Shown one piece after another: positions 44,949-54,700 of a stretch of 57,919 bases of DNA. The notes beneath the pieces are model-generated. The model ran no database searches, was not told the origin of the DNA, and was given only the letters and a program-made list of their open reading frames with translations. The stretch comes from Cohnella thermotolerans DSM 17683 (lineage in GTDB: Bacteria > Bacillota > Bacilli > Paenibacillales > Paenibacillaceae): positions 1-57,919 of the forward strand of contig NZ_AUCP01000042.1 of the NCBI RefSeq assembly GCF_000429825.1. Direction: 5' to 3'. A program made the translations under genes and the position numbers. Each line of letters opens with the position of its first letter. Position 1 is the stretch's first letter.

Positions 44949-46678
44949 TTCCCGCTCACATCCTTCACCGGAATTTGAATGCGGACGAGCGTTCCGCCGC
45001 CTGCAGCCGAATGGACGTGCAATTGCGCCCTCTTGTAAGCGAATTTCAGCCGTTCCCGAACGTTGGTCATCCCGATGCCGCTTCGCGCGCGACCCGGATC
45101 GAACCCGGCTCCGTTGTCGGAAATGCGGATCTCGATGCAGGAATCGTCTTCGCCCATCGGCTCGAACGACGCCGCCACGGCGAGCGTGCAGGGCGTGCCG
45201 CTCGGTTCGACGCCGTGGATGACCGCATTCTCGACGAGCGGCTGAAGCAGCAGCTTCGGGATCGGCGTTTTGGCCGTGCCCGGATCGCAATCGATTCGGA
45301 ACTCGAGCTTATCCGCGAATCGAATCTGCTGCAGCTCGCAATAGTTGGCGATAAAATCGAGTTCTTCCTTAAGCGTCACCGTATCGTTGCGCCCGAGCGA
45401 GTACCGCAGCATGCCGCCGAGCGACAAAATGGCCCTCTCGAGCAAGACGGTTTGACCCGTCCGGTTCAACCCGATAAAGCAGTTTAACGTGTTGTACAGA
45501 AAGTGCGGCTGAATTTGCGCCTGCAGCGCCCGGAATTCGGCGTTCCGCCTGCTCAGCTCCGCGCGAAATTCACGGTCGATCAGCTCTCCGAGCCGGGAAA
45601 TCATCGTATTCAGGTGGCTGCCGAGCTGGGCGACCTCGTCTTTGCCCCGTACCGGATAGAACGTCTTCAGATCGCCGCGCTGCACTCTTTTCATGACGCG
45701 CACCATGTTCTTGAACGGATTCGTCAGCCAGCGCGATACGGTGAAATAGAGCAGAAACACAATCACGAGGCCGGATACGAGAAAATAAAAACCGACCCAA
45801 TAAATTCGCCTGAGCTGGCTGTTGATGACCGATTCGGGGAAAAGCACGACGATCTCCCAGTTGGACCGGCTGACCGCCTTGCTTACGACCGAATAACGGT
45901 CGTTCGAATCGCGGACCGTCGTCTGCCCCGCCGCCAATTGGCGCAGCATGCCGTCAGACAGCGGGCTGCTGGCGTAAATCAACTTTTTCTTGTCGTCCAG
46001 AATGGCCGCGATCGATCCGGATGTCGGCTTGATGCCGCTGATCATCCGTTCCAGAACAACCGTATCCGCATCGGCCATGATGACGCCGAGCGGCCGCTGC
46101 GAATCGGGATCCTTGATCAGCCGGGCCACGGAGAAAACCTCTTCTCCGCCGCTCACCAAGTAATTTTGCGCATGCGCGCTAATGAACGCGACCTTGCCGT
46201 CCGCCTTCAGCGCTTCGATATACCAATCCTGCTTATCGAACGGAAATCCTGCCACCGCCTGGTTCACGTAACCGTTCGGCGAGGTCACGTAGACAGTCCC
46301 GTCCATCGGCAGCAGGATCGTGCCCAGAATGTCCTGGCGCAAATTTTTCAAATATTTCGGCAGCGTCGCATAGAGCTGCTGATCCGCGTACCACTGCTCG
46401 TAAGGCGTAAGCAAATTCCATTGGTACGACGATTTTTCTTTAAGCGCCCTCATCACTTCATCGTTCAAATAAGGGGCGATCGTCATCCGGTCCAAATCGT
46501 CCATATACGTCTCGATTTCGAACGTCAGCGCGGTCAGCGTGCCCTCGGTAAGCGAGGACGCCTGCTTCGTGACCAGCTTCTGATAATAGGAAGGAAGCGT
46601 GACGACGAGCGCGGCGACGGGCAGGACTACCGTAGCGAGAAAGAGCATCGACAGCTTGAACCGGATTGATTGAAGCAT
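44945..46678 (-). CDS. Sensor histidine kinase, YesM type
   Basis: 577 residues. Two membrane segments (about 10-28 and 293-312) flank a dCache-like outer domain. HAMP follows, then His_kinase (PF06580) with H392 in QIQPHFLYNTLN, and an ATPase domain (DNGAGFDPG). Senses an extracellular ligand, likely a sugar or binding protein complex. AAGGAGG precedes the ATG. Confidence 0.94.
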   Translation of the reverse strand: MLQSIRFKLSMLFLATVVLPVAALVVTLPSYYQKLVTKQASSLTEGTLTALTFEIETYMDDLDRMTIAPYLNDEVMRALKEKSSYQWNLLTPYEQWYADQQLYATLPKYLKNLRQDILGTILLPMDGTVYVTSPNGYVNQAVAGFPFDKQDWYIEALKADGKVAFISAHAQNYLVSGGEEVFSVARLIKDPDSQRPLGVIMADADTVVLERMISGIKPTSGSIAAILDDKKKLIYASSPLSDGMLRQLAAGQTTVRDSNDRYSVVSKAVSRSNWEIVVLFPESVINSQLRRIYWVGFYFLVSGLVIVFLLYFTVSRWLTNPFKNMVRVMKRVQRGDLKTFYPVRGKDEVAQLGSHLNTMISRLGELIDREFRAELSRRNAEFRALQAQIQPHFLYNTLNCFIGLNRTGQTVLLERAILSLGGMLRYSLGRNDTVTLKEELDFIANYCELQQIRFADKLEFRIDCDPGTAKTPIPKLLLQPLVENAVIHGVEPSGTPCTLAVAASFEPMGEDDSCIEIRISDNGAGFDPGRARSGIGMTNVRERLKFAYKRAQLHVHSAAGGGTLVRIQIPVKDVSGK

Positions 46679-46756
46679 GCGCCCTCCTTGTCATGAACGG
46701 ACGTATCCCTTTTCCCCATCGTAACGGATGGGCGTTCTCCCGCAAAAGCTTCCAAA

Positions 46757-47578
46757 CTATCCTTTTACGGCACCGGACGAAAGTCCCGTAATGAAGTAAC
46801 GCTGCAGGAACAAGTAGACCGCAACCATCGGCAGCGCGCCGATCAGCGAACCTGCGGCTACCCAGCCGATCTCGTTCGTGTACGAGCCGAAGAAGCTGGA
46901 CAACGCGACCGTAAAGGTGCGCAGCTCCTGTTTTTGGAGGAAAAAAACGGAGAACTGATAGTCGTTCCACACCGCTACCCCGGTCAAAATGACGACCGTC
47001 GCGGTAATCGGCTTCAGCAGCGGCAACAGAATCCGGTAAAACAAACCGAGCCGGTCGGCGCCGTCGATCATCGACGCTTCGTCCAAATCACGGGGAATCG
47101 TGCCGATAAATCCGGTATAGAGGAAAATCGTCATCGGCAGGTTGAACGTCACATGCAGCAGGACGATGCCCCAGTACGTATTCATGCCGCCGATATCGAC
47201 CATGTATTTGTAGAGAGGCACCAAAATGGTAAGCGGCGGCACGATCAAGGCCGACACGAACAGCGCATACATGAACTTGTTCCAGCCCGTTTGGCGGCGG
47301 GCCAGCGGATAGGCGGCGACCGAACCGGTCAGAACGATCAGGAGGACGGACAGCGCCGTGACGATGATATTGTTCCGGAAGGCGACGGGCAGACGGGCTT
47401 CGCGCCAAGCGTTTACGAAGTTGTCCAGATAGAGGTAGCCCGGCATCACCCACTTCGAGCTCAAATCGCCGCTCGCTTTAAACGAGGTCGTGATCAAGAT
47501 ATAGAACGGCAAAAGATGAAGCAAACAAATGAGGGCGGCTGCGAGGGCAAGCCACAAGGTTTTGCTTCTGACCGTCAT
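46757..47578 (-). CDS. Sugar ABC transporter permease, MalG/AraQ type
   Basis: 273 residues, six helices. The EAA motif DEASMIDGADRLGLFYRIL is typical of CUT1 carbohydrate permeases. Its ATG overlaps the partner permease stop by four bases. No ATPase gene is nearby; CUT1 systems in Paenibacilli often share one elsewhere. Confidence 0.94.
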   Translation of the reverse strand: MTVRSKTLWLALAAALICLLHLLPFYILITTSFKASGDLSSKWVMPGYLYLDNFVNAWREARLPVAFRNNIIVTALSVLLIVLTGSVAAYPLARRQTGWNKFMYALFVSALIVPPLTILVPLYKYMVDIGGMNTYWGIVLLHVTFNLPMTIFLYTGFIGTIPRDLDEASMIDGADRLGLFYRILLPLLKPITATVVILTGVAVWNDYQFSVFFLQKQELRTFTVALSSFFGSYTNEIGWVAAGSLIGALPMVAVYLFLQRYFITGLSSGAVKG

Positions 47579-48516
47579 GACGTTACCTCCCGTCTCCTTA
47601 GCAAGATCAGAGCCGAAATGCTGACCACGGAGATAAGGACGAACATCAGCACGCCGATCGCAGCCGCGTACCCCGCGTCTTCACGGCCGAAGTAAAGCAG
47701 GTACATCATCGTGGAGAGCGATGCGGACGCATACCCCGGACCGCTGTTCGTCATCGCCGTTATGACGTCGAACAGCTTCAGGCCGCCGATCAGATTGAGC
47801 ACCATGCTGACGGTAAAAGACGGTGCCAGCAAAGGCCATGTCACGCGGAAGAAGCGCGCGATCGGCCCCGCGCCGTCGATCGTCGCGGCTTCGTAATACT
47901 CTTTGGGAATCGACTGCAGGCCGGCGAGGAACAGCACCATTGCGATCCCCAAATATTGAAACGTGTTGACGAACGTAATGACCCATACGTTGGCTTTCGG
48001 GTCGCCGAGCAGATTCGAAGGCTGATCCCGGAACAGCAGCAAAATGTCGTTGATCGCCCCGCCGTCGTATTGGAAGAAGAAGTACCAAATATAGCCCATA
48101 ATGAGCGCGCTGATAATGACGGGCAAATAGATCACCGTTCTGGCGACGCCGCGCAGACGGATGTTCGTATGGAGCAGGAGAGCGTAAAGCAGGCCGATTA
48201 CGTTCTGCAGAATCGTACTGCCGATCCCGTAAACGAACGTGTTTTTGAACACCGTCGCCATGTCCGGATCGTCCAGCATGCGGGCATAGTTGCTGACGCC
48301 GATCCATTTGAAATCCTGATTGTAGCCGTCCCAGTTCGTAAACGATATTTGGACTCCTCTCAGGAACGGGTAAAAGATAAAGACGACAAACAGAACGAGA
48401 GCCGGCGCATACAGCAAGTTAAGCGGCGCGCCGCTGCGGGCGAGCCGTTTGAAATAGCTCCCTTGAGCCGGCAGCTGATAGGGGTCATGCAGCGGTCTCG
48501 TATTCGGCTCGGCCAT
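47575..48516 (-). CDS. Sugar ABC transporter permease, MalF/UgpA type
   Basis: 313 residues from ATG 48516 with GGAGG upstream. Six helices and the EAA motif YYEAATIDGAGPIARFFRVT. Works with the MalG-type permease and the binding protein; the transported sugar is unknown. Confidence 0.94.
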   Translation of the reverse strand: MAEPNTRPLHDPYQLPAQGSYFKRLARSGAPLNLLYAPALVLFVVFIFYPFLRGVQISFTNWDGYNQDFKWIGVSNYARMLDDPDMATVFKNTFVYGIGSTILQNVIGLLYALLLHTNIRLRGVARTVIYLPVIISALIMGYIWYFFFQYDGGAINDILLLFRDQPSNLLGDPKANVWVITFVNTFQYLGIAMVLFLAGLQSIPKEYYEAATIDGAGPIARFFRVTWPLLAPSFTVSMVLNLIGGLKLFDVITAMTNSGPGYASASLSTMMYLLYFGREDAGYAAAIGVLMFVLISVVSISALILLRRREVTS

Positions 48517-48581
48517 AGTCGCAAACCTCCTCGGGCGTTTCCGGACCAAACGGGAGGGGGACGCCCTCCCGTTCGACCGGT

Positions 48582-49925
48582 TTATTGCTTGCGCAGACGC
48601 TCGTACTCCGATTTCATCTTCTTGGAGAACTCCTCCGGCTTTATGTTTCCTGCAATAAGCGCGGTACCCGTTTTGCACATCACATCCCACATGCCGTTCG
48701 GCAGGTAGACGCGATCGAAGTACGGGAAGACGCGCACATCGGCAAACTGCTCGTAATATGGCGAGAACTCATGGTTGGATTCGATATTTTTCAGACCGGC
48801 GGGCAGCTTGGTCGCATTTGCGATTTTCGACATATTTTCCGGCTTCGCGAAGAAAGCGATCAACTTCTTGGCTTCCGCCAAATGCTTGCCGTCCTTCCAC
48901 GCTCCCATCGTGTACCGCTCGCCGCCGGAGAAGTTTTGGCCGTCTCCCGCAACCATCGGCGTGACCGGCATGTAGCCGATTTTCACGTTCGAGTTCACTT
49001 TGTACACATCGTCCGCGAATGCGGGACCACCTATGACGAACGCCACTTTGCCTTGCGCGAACCGCTGCGGCATATCGCTGTACTTGGCCGTCAGGACGTC
49101 TTTGTTGATATAGCCTTTGGTTTGCAGGTCCAGCAGGCTTTGCGCAAGCGGCGTCCATTTGTTCCAGTCGAAGGTGCCGTCGAGCAGGCTTTGGGCTTCG
49201 TTGTTAGCCGGGCTGATCAGCAGCGATGTCGCATACTGGTCGAGGAATTGGCCGATCATGCCGTTATCCACGCCGGACATGTAGAACGGGGAAACTTCCC
49301 CTTTGCTCTCGGTTTTCATTTTTTCGGCGGCCGCCATCAGCTCCTCGAACGTTTTCGGCGGTTCGATGCCGTATTTTTGCAGAATGTCGGCGTTGTACGT
49401 AATGCCGTCTTTCGCTTCGCTTAGGACGAGGACGTTCACTTTGCCGTCTTTGCCGGTTACGACAGGCTTGATGGTGTCGGTGAGCTGCGGGGCCCATGCT
49501 TCGTCTTTAAGATCCGCCAGATAGTTCCCGTAGCGGATCACCGCCCAGCCGTGGGTGTCGAATACGTCCGGCAAATCGTTCGCGGCCATTTTGACTTTCA
49601 AAATATTTTCGTACTCGGAGCCCGGGAACTGAAAGTCGACTTGAATGTCCGGGTTTTCCTGCATAAAGTCCGCAGCGATGCCTTTCATCATTTCCTGGTT
49701 TTTCGGTTCGTTCATCGTGCTGTAAACGGAGAGCCGGATTTTTTCGCCGCCTGAAGAGCCGCCGCTATTCGCGCTCGTATTCGCCGGCGTCTGACTGCCG
49801 TTTTGGACGTCGCTTCCGGCGTTCTTCTCCGTTCCGCCCGGTCTTTGCGAACAACCTGCAAGCGCGACCGAGGCCGTGATCAGGATGGCGGCGCCCGTTG
49901 TCATCCATCTTCTCATGCGGTTCAT
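48582..49925 (-). CDS. Sugar ABC transporter substrate-binding lipoprotein
   Basis: 447 residues. Lipobox ALAGC (C25), a Ser/Gly/Asn linker to about 60, and a CUT1 solute-binding fold (family 1). Start at the ATG 49925 beside GGGAGG; the Met three codons on is an alternative. First gene of the transporter/two-component operon, 60 bases downstream of a pair of operator-like sites. Confidence 0.93.
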   Translation of the reverse strand: MNRMRRWMTTGAAILITASVALAGCSQRPGGTEKNAGSDVQNGSQTPANTSANSGGSSGGEKIRLSVYSTMNEPKNQEMMKGIAADFMQENPDIQVDFQFPGSEYENILKVKMAANDLPDVFDTHGWAVIRYGNYLADLKDEAWAPQLTDTIKPVVTGKDGKVNVLVLSEAKDGITYNADILQKYGIEPPKTFEELMAAAEKMKTESKGEVSPFYMSGVDNGMIGQFLDQYATSLLISPANNEAQSLLDGTFDWNKWTPLAQSLLDLQTKGYINKDVLTAKYSDMPQRFAQGKVAFVIGGPAFADDVYKVNSNVKIGYMPVTPMVAGDGQNFSGGERYTMGAWKDGKHLAEAKKLIAFFAKPENMSKIANATKLPAGLKNIESNHEFSPYYEQFADVRVFPYFDRVYLPNGMWDVMCKTGTALIAGNIKPEEFSKKMKSEYERLRKQ

Positions 49926-49985
49926 CAACCTCCCTTTTGTTTTGCGTATGCTGCGTTTGCATTTGCAACTCCATCGTAACACGAT

Positions 49986-50031
49986 TGGTAGCGCTCTCAA
50001 GTCACCCGTTTTTTAGATGGAAGCGCTCTAT
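49986..50031. promoter_or_regulatory. Two operator/cre-like sites before the sugar transporter operon
   Basis: TGGTAGCGCTCTCA (49986-49999) fits the CcpA cre pattern perfectly on the minus strand. TGGAAGCGCTCTAT (50018-50031) is a near copy, exactly 32 bases away and in the same orientation. The first overlaps a possible -35 (TTGAGA), with TACGAT 16 bases on. CcpA or a LacI-type repressor could bind. Confidence 0.7.
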
Positions 50032-50180
50032 TTTTAGAGGGGCAAATGGAAGAGGCGGAGGGGGCGGGAGCATTCCCGAATCGGGCGCTCGGCGAGCGGG
50101 ACTTGTGGGCGGCGTTGCTCGATAGAATTGGTTTACGCGACTCGGGGATGGGGCTTTTACGCGGTAGACTCAAAACGTTA

Positions 50181-50223
50181 GCAGGGCCGATCCTCGGGAT
50201 GAAAGCCCAAGGATCGGCCCTGC
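50181..50223 (-). terminator. Strong hairpin after the dehydratase gene
   Basis: GCAGGGCCGATCCT and AGGATCGGCCCTGC form a perfect 14-bp stem with a 15-base loop, 97 bases after the stop at 50320. Confidence 0.75.
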
Positions 50224-50319
50224 GTTTGTGGGATAAGGGGGCCGGCATTGCGCCCTGTTGGGGGATATCATCCCGGCTCTACCAAAGCGGGCCCTCCCGC
50301 GCGGACGCCTCCGCCTGGC

Positions 50320-51519
50320 TTACGGCCGTCCCGGCCCGCCGTCCGGCAAACGGGCGAGCGTCCATTCCGGCAGCTCGTTGCGGCACGGATATTTGGCGGC
50401 GAGCTTCTCGTCGATGTCGATGCCGAGCCCCGGCGCTTCGTTCACGTAGGCATAACCGTTGCGGACCGTCGGACAGCCGGGGAACACCTCGCGCAGCCGG
50501 TCGGTCAATTCGTACCACTCCTGGATGCCGAAGTTGACGGCGTTAAGGTCCAGATGCAGGTTCGCCGCGTGCCCGACCGGCGAGACGTCGCCCGGACCGT
50601 GCCAGGCGGTCCGCACGCCGAACGATTCGCTCAGCACGGCCAGCTTCCGGGCCGGCGTGATGCCCCCGATCGCGCTGACGTGCACGCGGATAAAGTCGAT
50701 CAGGCCGCCGGAGATGAGCGGCACCCATTCGCGCGGATGGACGAACAGCTCGCCCATCGCGATCGGGGTTGCGCTCTGCGCGCGGATCATCCGGATAGCG
50801 TCGAGCTGCTCCGGCGGCAGCGGGTCTTCCAGGAAGAACAGCCGGTACGGTTCGAGCTGCTTGGCCAGCCGGACCGCTTCGATCGGCGCCAGCCGCTCGT
50901 GGACGTCGTGCAGCAGCTCGAGCTCGAAGCCGAACCGCTCTCTCATCCGGTCGAACAGCTTCGGCACGCTGCGCGCGTAAGCATCCGGATGGAAGTAGGC
51001 TCCCGGCAGGGCGCCTTCCGGCGTCACGCAGTCGTTCCGGCCGCCATATCCGCCCCACTGGCAGCGAATATACCGGATGCCCTGCTCCATGAACGCGGCG
51101 ACGTTCTCCTCGATCTCCGCCAAGTCGCGGCCGTCCGCATGGCGGTAAATGGCGGCCGCCTCCCGGCACTTGCCGCCGAGCAGCTGGTAGACCGGCTGTC
51201 CGGCCAGCTTGCCCTTGATATCCCACAGCGCCATATCGACGCCGGAGAGCGCGTTGTTCAGCACGGGGCCGTTGCGCCAATAGGAGCTGACCATCGCCGT
51301 CTGCCAGATGTCTTCGATGCGCTGCGGGTCTTTGCCGATGAGGAACGGCTTCAAATAGTCCTCGATCGCCGTCGCCACAGCCAGATAACGTTGGGTAAAC
51401 GTGGCGCAGCCGAGCCCGTACAGCCCGGGCTCGGACGTCTCCACTTTGACGACGACCAGGTTGATGCCCTCCGGTGCCGTCAGAATCGTTCTCACATCGC
51501 GAATCGTGATTGTGCTCAT
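50320..51519 (-). CDS. Enolase-superfamily sugar-acid dehydratase (ManD/RspA-like)
   Basis: 399 residues from ATG 51519 with GGAGAGG upstream. Mandelate racemase/muconate lactonising N-domain, then a barrel with the ligand set in LLHDVHERL, FFLEDPLPPEQ and MGELFVHP. This pattern is close to D-mannonate or D-gluconate dehydratases. The neighbouring SDR supports a uronate or aldonate pathway. Exact substrate uncertain. Confidence 0.88.
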   Translation of the reverse strand: MSTITIRDVRTILTAPEGINLVVVKVETSEPGLYGLGCATFTQRYLAVATAIEDYLKPFLIGKDPQRIEDIWQTAMVSSYWRNGPVLNNALSGVDMALWDIKGKLAGQPVYQLLGGKCREAAAIYRHADGRDLAEIEENVAAFMEQGIRYIRCQWGGYGGRNDCVTPEGALPGAYFHPDAYARSVPKLFDRMRERFGFELELLHDVHERLAPIEAVRLAKQLEPYRLFFLEDPLPPEQLDAIRMIRAQSATPIAMGELFVHPREWVPLISGGLIDFIRVHVSAIGGITPARKLAVLSESFGVRTAWHGPGDVSPVGHAANLHLDLNAVNFGIQEWYELTDRLREVFPGCPTVRNGYAYVNEAPGLGIDIDEKLAAKYPCRNELPEWTLARLPDGGPGRP

Positions 51520-51559
51520 CGGTGGCTTCCTCTCCTTGTTCCTCTCCAATATCGCTTGC

Positions 51560-52324
51560 TTACCAGCGGTCGGAATTCTCCGGCATTCCCGGCAGAATGA
51601 GGCCGCCGTCCGCGCGCAGGTTGACGCCCGTCACGTAGGCGGCTTGCTCCGAAGCGAGCCAGACGGCAATGCGCCCCATGTCCTCCGGCGTGCCCATCCG
51701 GCCTAGCGGAATGCGGCGCCCCAGCCCTTCCGCCGGGTCGGCGCCTTCCCGGATCAGCGTGGCGCCGGGCGCAACGCAGTTGACGCGGATGCCGTGCGGC
51801 GCGAGATCCAATGCGGCGGATTCGGCGGCGCGCTTCAGTCCCGCCTTCAGCCCGCCGTACACCGCGTCGCCCGGATACGCCCGATCCGCCCGCGACGACG
51901 TAATGTTGAGCAAGCTGCCTCTTATTCCCGCCTCGATCATATGCCGCGATACTTCCTTCATGAGCAGCAGCGGCGCCCGGAAGTTAATGCGCATCAGCCG
52001 ATCCAACGCGTCCAACGGCTGTTCGGCGATGCTGTGGAACAAGCAGATGCCCGCGTTGTTCACGAGAACATCGATGCGTCCCATCGCTTGCAGCGCTGCC
52101 GACGCCGTCGCTTCGGCGGCGCCGGCTTCCGCGAGGTCGGCTTCGACGACGTGGCATTCGCCTCCCCAACCGGAGCGGATGCGCTCCGCCGTCTCGGCCG
52201 CCCGATCGCCGTCCTGCCAATGCCCGATCGTCACGTCGTAGCCGGCCTTCGCGAATTCGATCGCGATGCCACGGCCGATGCCCCGGCTGCCGCCGGTTAC
52301 AAGCGCCTTTTTGCGTTTTCCCAT
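51560..52324 (-). CDS. Short-chain dehydrogenase/reductase
   Basis: 254 residues from ATG 52324 with GGAGG upstream. TGGSRGIG (13-20), NNAG, catalytic Ser (ITSSRADRAY) and YGGLKAG (YxxxK). Likely oxidises a sugar or sugar acid together with the dehydratase that follows 40 bases later. Confidence 0.92.
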   Translation of the reverse strand: MGKRKKALVTGGSRGIGRGIAIEFAKAGYDVTIGHWQDGDRAAETAERIRSGWGGECHVVEADLAEAGAAEATASAALQAMGRIDVLVNNAGICLFHSIAEQPLDALDRLMRINFRAPLLLMKEVSRHMIEAGIRGSLLNITSSRADRAYPGDAVYGGLKAGLKRAAESAALDLAPHGIRVNCVAPGATLIREGADPAEGLGRRIPLGRMGTPEDMGRIAVWLASEQAAYVTGVNLRADGGLILPGMPENSDRW

Positions 52325-52382
52325 ATCCCTTGCCTCCATTCCTGGCATCTGCCTGTTGTTCCTCGAACTCCGCGCCGCAGGA

Positions 52383-52565
52383 TCAGGCGATGTTCATAAA
52401 CAACCTGATCTTCTGCGTCTCCGTAAACCAGGCGCCGTACCGGTTGGGCAAATGGCCGCTAACAGCTTTGGCCGGGAACGAGCTCGGGCCGCAGGCGAAA
52501 TCTTCGGATGGAATATCGACGTTCGGATGCAGGTCCTTGCCGGGGCTGAGATCGCTCCGGCAGCT
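52383..52565 (-). pseudogene. C-terminal fragment of an unidentified gene
   Basis: The minus strand reads DLHPNVDIPSEDFACGP and later GHLPNRYGAWFTETQKIRLF then MNIA and a stop. It is protein-like with no start, and the frame upstream lies over yunB. It is probably the tail of a deleted gene of the SDR/dehydratase operon. Family not recognised. Confidence 0.55.
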
Positions 52566-52639
52566 TCTTCCGGCTCGCCGGCTCAGCCGCGGCCCGCCCG
52601 CCACTCGCGGCTCGCGCTCCGCGCTCCCGGCGAGCCCGC

Positions 52640-53563
52640 TCAATGCGACGCCGTCCCCGGAGCGGACGGCTGCGGGTCCGCGCCCGGCAGCGAGAGCGCC
52701 GGCGCTTGGGCGGCCCCGTTGCCGACCGGGTTGCCTTTGCCGTCGTAATAGTACGTGGGCACGTCGCCGACGACCATCATGTAGGAGAGCGGAATGTCCG
52801 TCTCGAGCGTGCTGGGCTCCTGATCGAACGGGATGACGACGGCGATCTGCGTCTTGATGTGGACGTACACCTCGACGAGCAGCATGTTGATGCCCGCGCT
52901 CGACTGGCGCGTCCGCACTTCCGCCTGCACGGCGCTGGCCGGATGGAAGCGCACCGACACGCTCGGCCCGATCGAGGAGATGAACGGACTGTTGAGCGCG
53001 TGGCCGAGCGGTATTTTCTCGTACAAGCCGGCCTGTTCCTGCAGCGTCCGCTCCACCACTTTGATCGTCTGCGCCGTAATGTTCATCTGCTCCTTGTAAT
53101 CGATCAGAAACCCCGTAATTTTCCCCGCTTCGTTCGTTTTCCACTGAACCATCTTGCTGCTGTCCGCACCGCTCGCGATATTGTCCATCATCGCCTGATT
53201 GACCGCTTCGGTCGCAATCTGCGTGATGCGAACCTTGGCCAGGAACATAAGCGGATCCCGCAAATATTTGTCGAGAAAAAGCAGCGACTGGAAGGTCGCA
53301 AGCACGATTAGAAGCAGCATAAGCAGCCAGAAATGGCGGCGTTTCATCCGTTTGCGCGGGCGGGCCACCCAGCCCTGGGGTTGCGGGGCGTAAGCGGACT
53401 GCCGGCGCGGGAACCGCCGCTTGCGCGCGACGAACCCCGCGCTTCGCGGCGGCGGGGCCTGGATTCGCGGCGTCCATCTGCGGGCGGCGCGGAAGCCTCT
53501 GGTCTTGGCCGGAGGATTCCACTTCCAACGAAACGCGAGAGGCCTTCCCCATCTGCGGCGCAT
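52640..53563 (-). CDS. yunB: Sporulation protein YunB
   Basis: 307 residues from ATG 53563 with AGGGGGG upstream. About 78 Arg/Pro-rich residues precede the membrane anchor (LLMLLLIVLATFQSLLFL), then the YunB domain (VRITQIATEAVNQAMMDNIA). Ends in a Pro/Ala/Ser tail. YunB is a sigma-E-dependent sporulation protein in Bacillus; the basic N-terminal extension is longer than usual. Confidence 0.9.
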   Translation of the reverse strand: MRRRWGRPLAFRWKWNPPAKTRGFRAARRWTPRIQAPPPRSAGFVARKRRFPRRQSAYAPQPQGWVARPRKRMKRRHFWLLMLLLIVLATFQSLLFLDKYLRDPLMFLAKVRITQIATEAVNQAMMDNIASGADSSKMVQWKTNEAGKITGFLIDYKEQMNITAQTIKVVERTLQEQAGLYEKIPLGHALNSPFISSIGPSVSVRFHPASAVQAEVRTRQSSAGINMLLVEVYVHIKTQIAVVIPFDQEPSTLETDIPLSYMMVVGDVPTYYYDGKGNPVGNGAAQAPALSLPGADPQPSAPGTASH

Positions 53564-53644
53564 CTGTTCGTCCCCCCTATCGTCGTGGCTTCCGGAACGC
53601 TTGCCCGTAAGGCGGGCCTCTCCCAATTTATGCGAAGGGGGGAC

Positions 53645-53673
53645 AAAAAAGAAGACGCCCCCATCGGGGCGCC
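53645..53673 (-). terminator. Terminator of the HD-GYP gene
   Basis: GGCGCCCC/GGGGGCGTC-type stem with a 3-4 base loop, followed by TTCTTTTTT on the minus strand. Confidence 0.75.
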
Positions 53674-53683
53674 TTCCGAACGT

Positions 53684-54700
53684 TCAACCGGTCGCGATCG
53701 CGCCGATTTCGGCTTCCCGCTCCCGGCTCAAATCGATAAAGCCGCCGCCGATGCGAATGAGCGGAAGCTCCGGCGCGTTCGGATTGACATAGACGACCTC
53801 TCCCGAACGGCCGTCGGTGAGCACGACTTGTTGGCCGACCAGACGGCGGAAGAGATTGTCGAGGAACAAAGTGACGATCTGCGGACTCAATCCGCCGAAT
53901 TTCTCCTGGCGCATCTGGCGAAGGAGCTCGTTGAACGGATACGGGTCGCGGTAAGGCCGTTTGGAAGACATCGCGTGGAACACGTCCGCCACCGCCACGA
54001 TGGAGCTGAGCGGATCGATCTTGTCCTTCCCGAGGCCGAACGGATACCCGCCGCCTCCTTCCCGTTCGTGATGCTGCAAGGCGACGAGAGCGACGCGGTG
54101 ATTGACGCCCTTCGTCTCCCTCAGCATCTCGTACCCGTACACGGTGTGCTTGCGGACGATCTTCATCTCTTCTTCGGTCAGCTTCCCGGGCTTCATCAGC
54201 AGCTCGTCGGGAATTTTGATTTTGCCGATATCGTGGAGAAGGGCGGCGAGCGACAGCAGCGACAGCTCCGTCTCGCCCAGATTCATCCACCGGCCGATCA
54301 GGGAAGACAGCACCGCCACCCCGATATGATGCTCGTATGTATAATCGTCCTTGCCCTTCACCCGCTCCAGCAGCTGGAACACGTCGGGCGTGTCCGACGC
54401 CTCGATGACGAACGGCAAAATTTCGTTGCGGATTTCCCAGATGGGCACTTTACGCGACAGGCGAATGTTCTCGTACAGTTCCTTCAAATGCCGGACGCAT
54501 TGCGCAATGCGGCGATCGTCGGCCGCTTGCGGCTCCGGCTTCTCCTCGTCCGTCTCCAGCACGATCGACTGCTCGTTGACGCGATGCTTGACGATGAGCT
54601 CCAACACTTCTCTATCGATGGTCGAATGAGCGGGAACGATCGTTACGCCGTACGCGTTCACGATATCCTCTTTCACTTTCCTGCCCAAATATTGCTCCAT
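53684..54700 (-). CDS. HD-GYP domain phosphodiesterase
   Basis: 338 residues from ATG 54700 with GGAGGG upstream. The C-terminal HD-GYP domain has H156-D157, H185, H210-H211, G218-Y-P and D239. Such proteins hydrolyse cyclic di-GMP. The N-terminal 110 residues carry no recognised sensor domain. No signal peptide. Confidence 0.93.
   Translation of the reverse strand: MEQYLGRKVKEDIVNAYGVTIVPAHSTIDREVLELIVKHRVNEQSIVLETDEEKPEPQAADDRRIAQCVRHLKELYENIRLSRKVPIWEIRNEILPFVIEASDTPDVFQLLERVKGKDDYTYEHHIGVAVLSSLIGRWMNLGETELSLLSLAALLHDIGKIKIPDELLMKPGKLTEEEMKIVRKHTVYGYEMLRETKGVNHRVALVALQHHEREGGGGYPFGLGKDKIDPLSSIVAVADVFHAMSSKRPYRDPYPFNELLRQMRQEKFGGLSPQIVTLFLDNLFRRLVGQQVVLTDGRSGEVVYVNPNAPELPLIRIGGGFIDLSREREAEIGAIATG

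Noticed and set aside
52383..53552. 389-codon minus-strand frame across yunB
   Set aside because: Only its last 60 residues look real; the rest is yunB in another frame.
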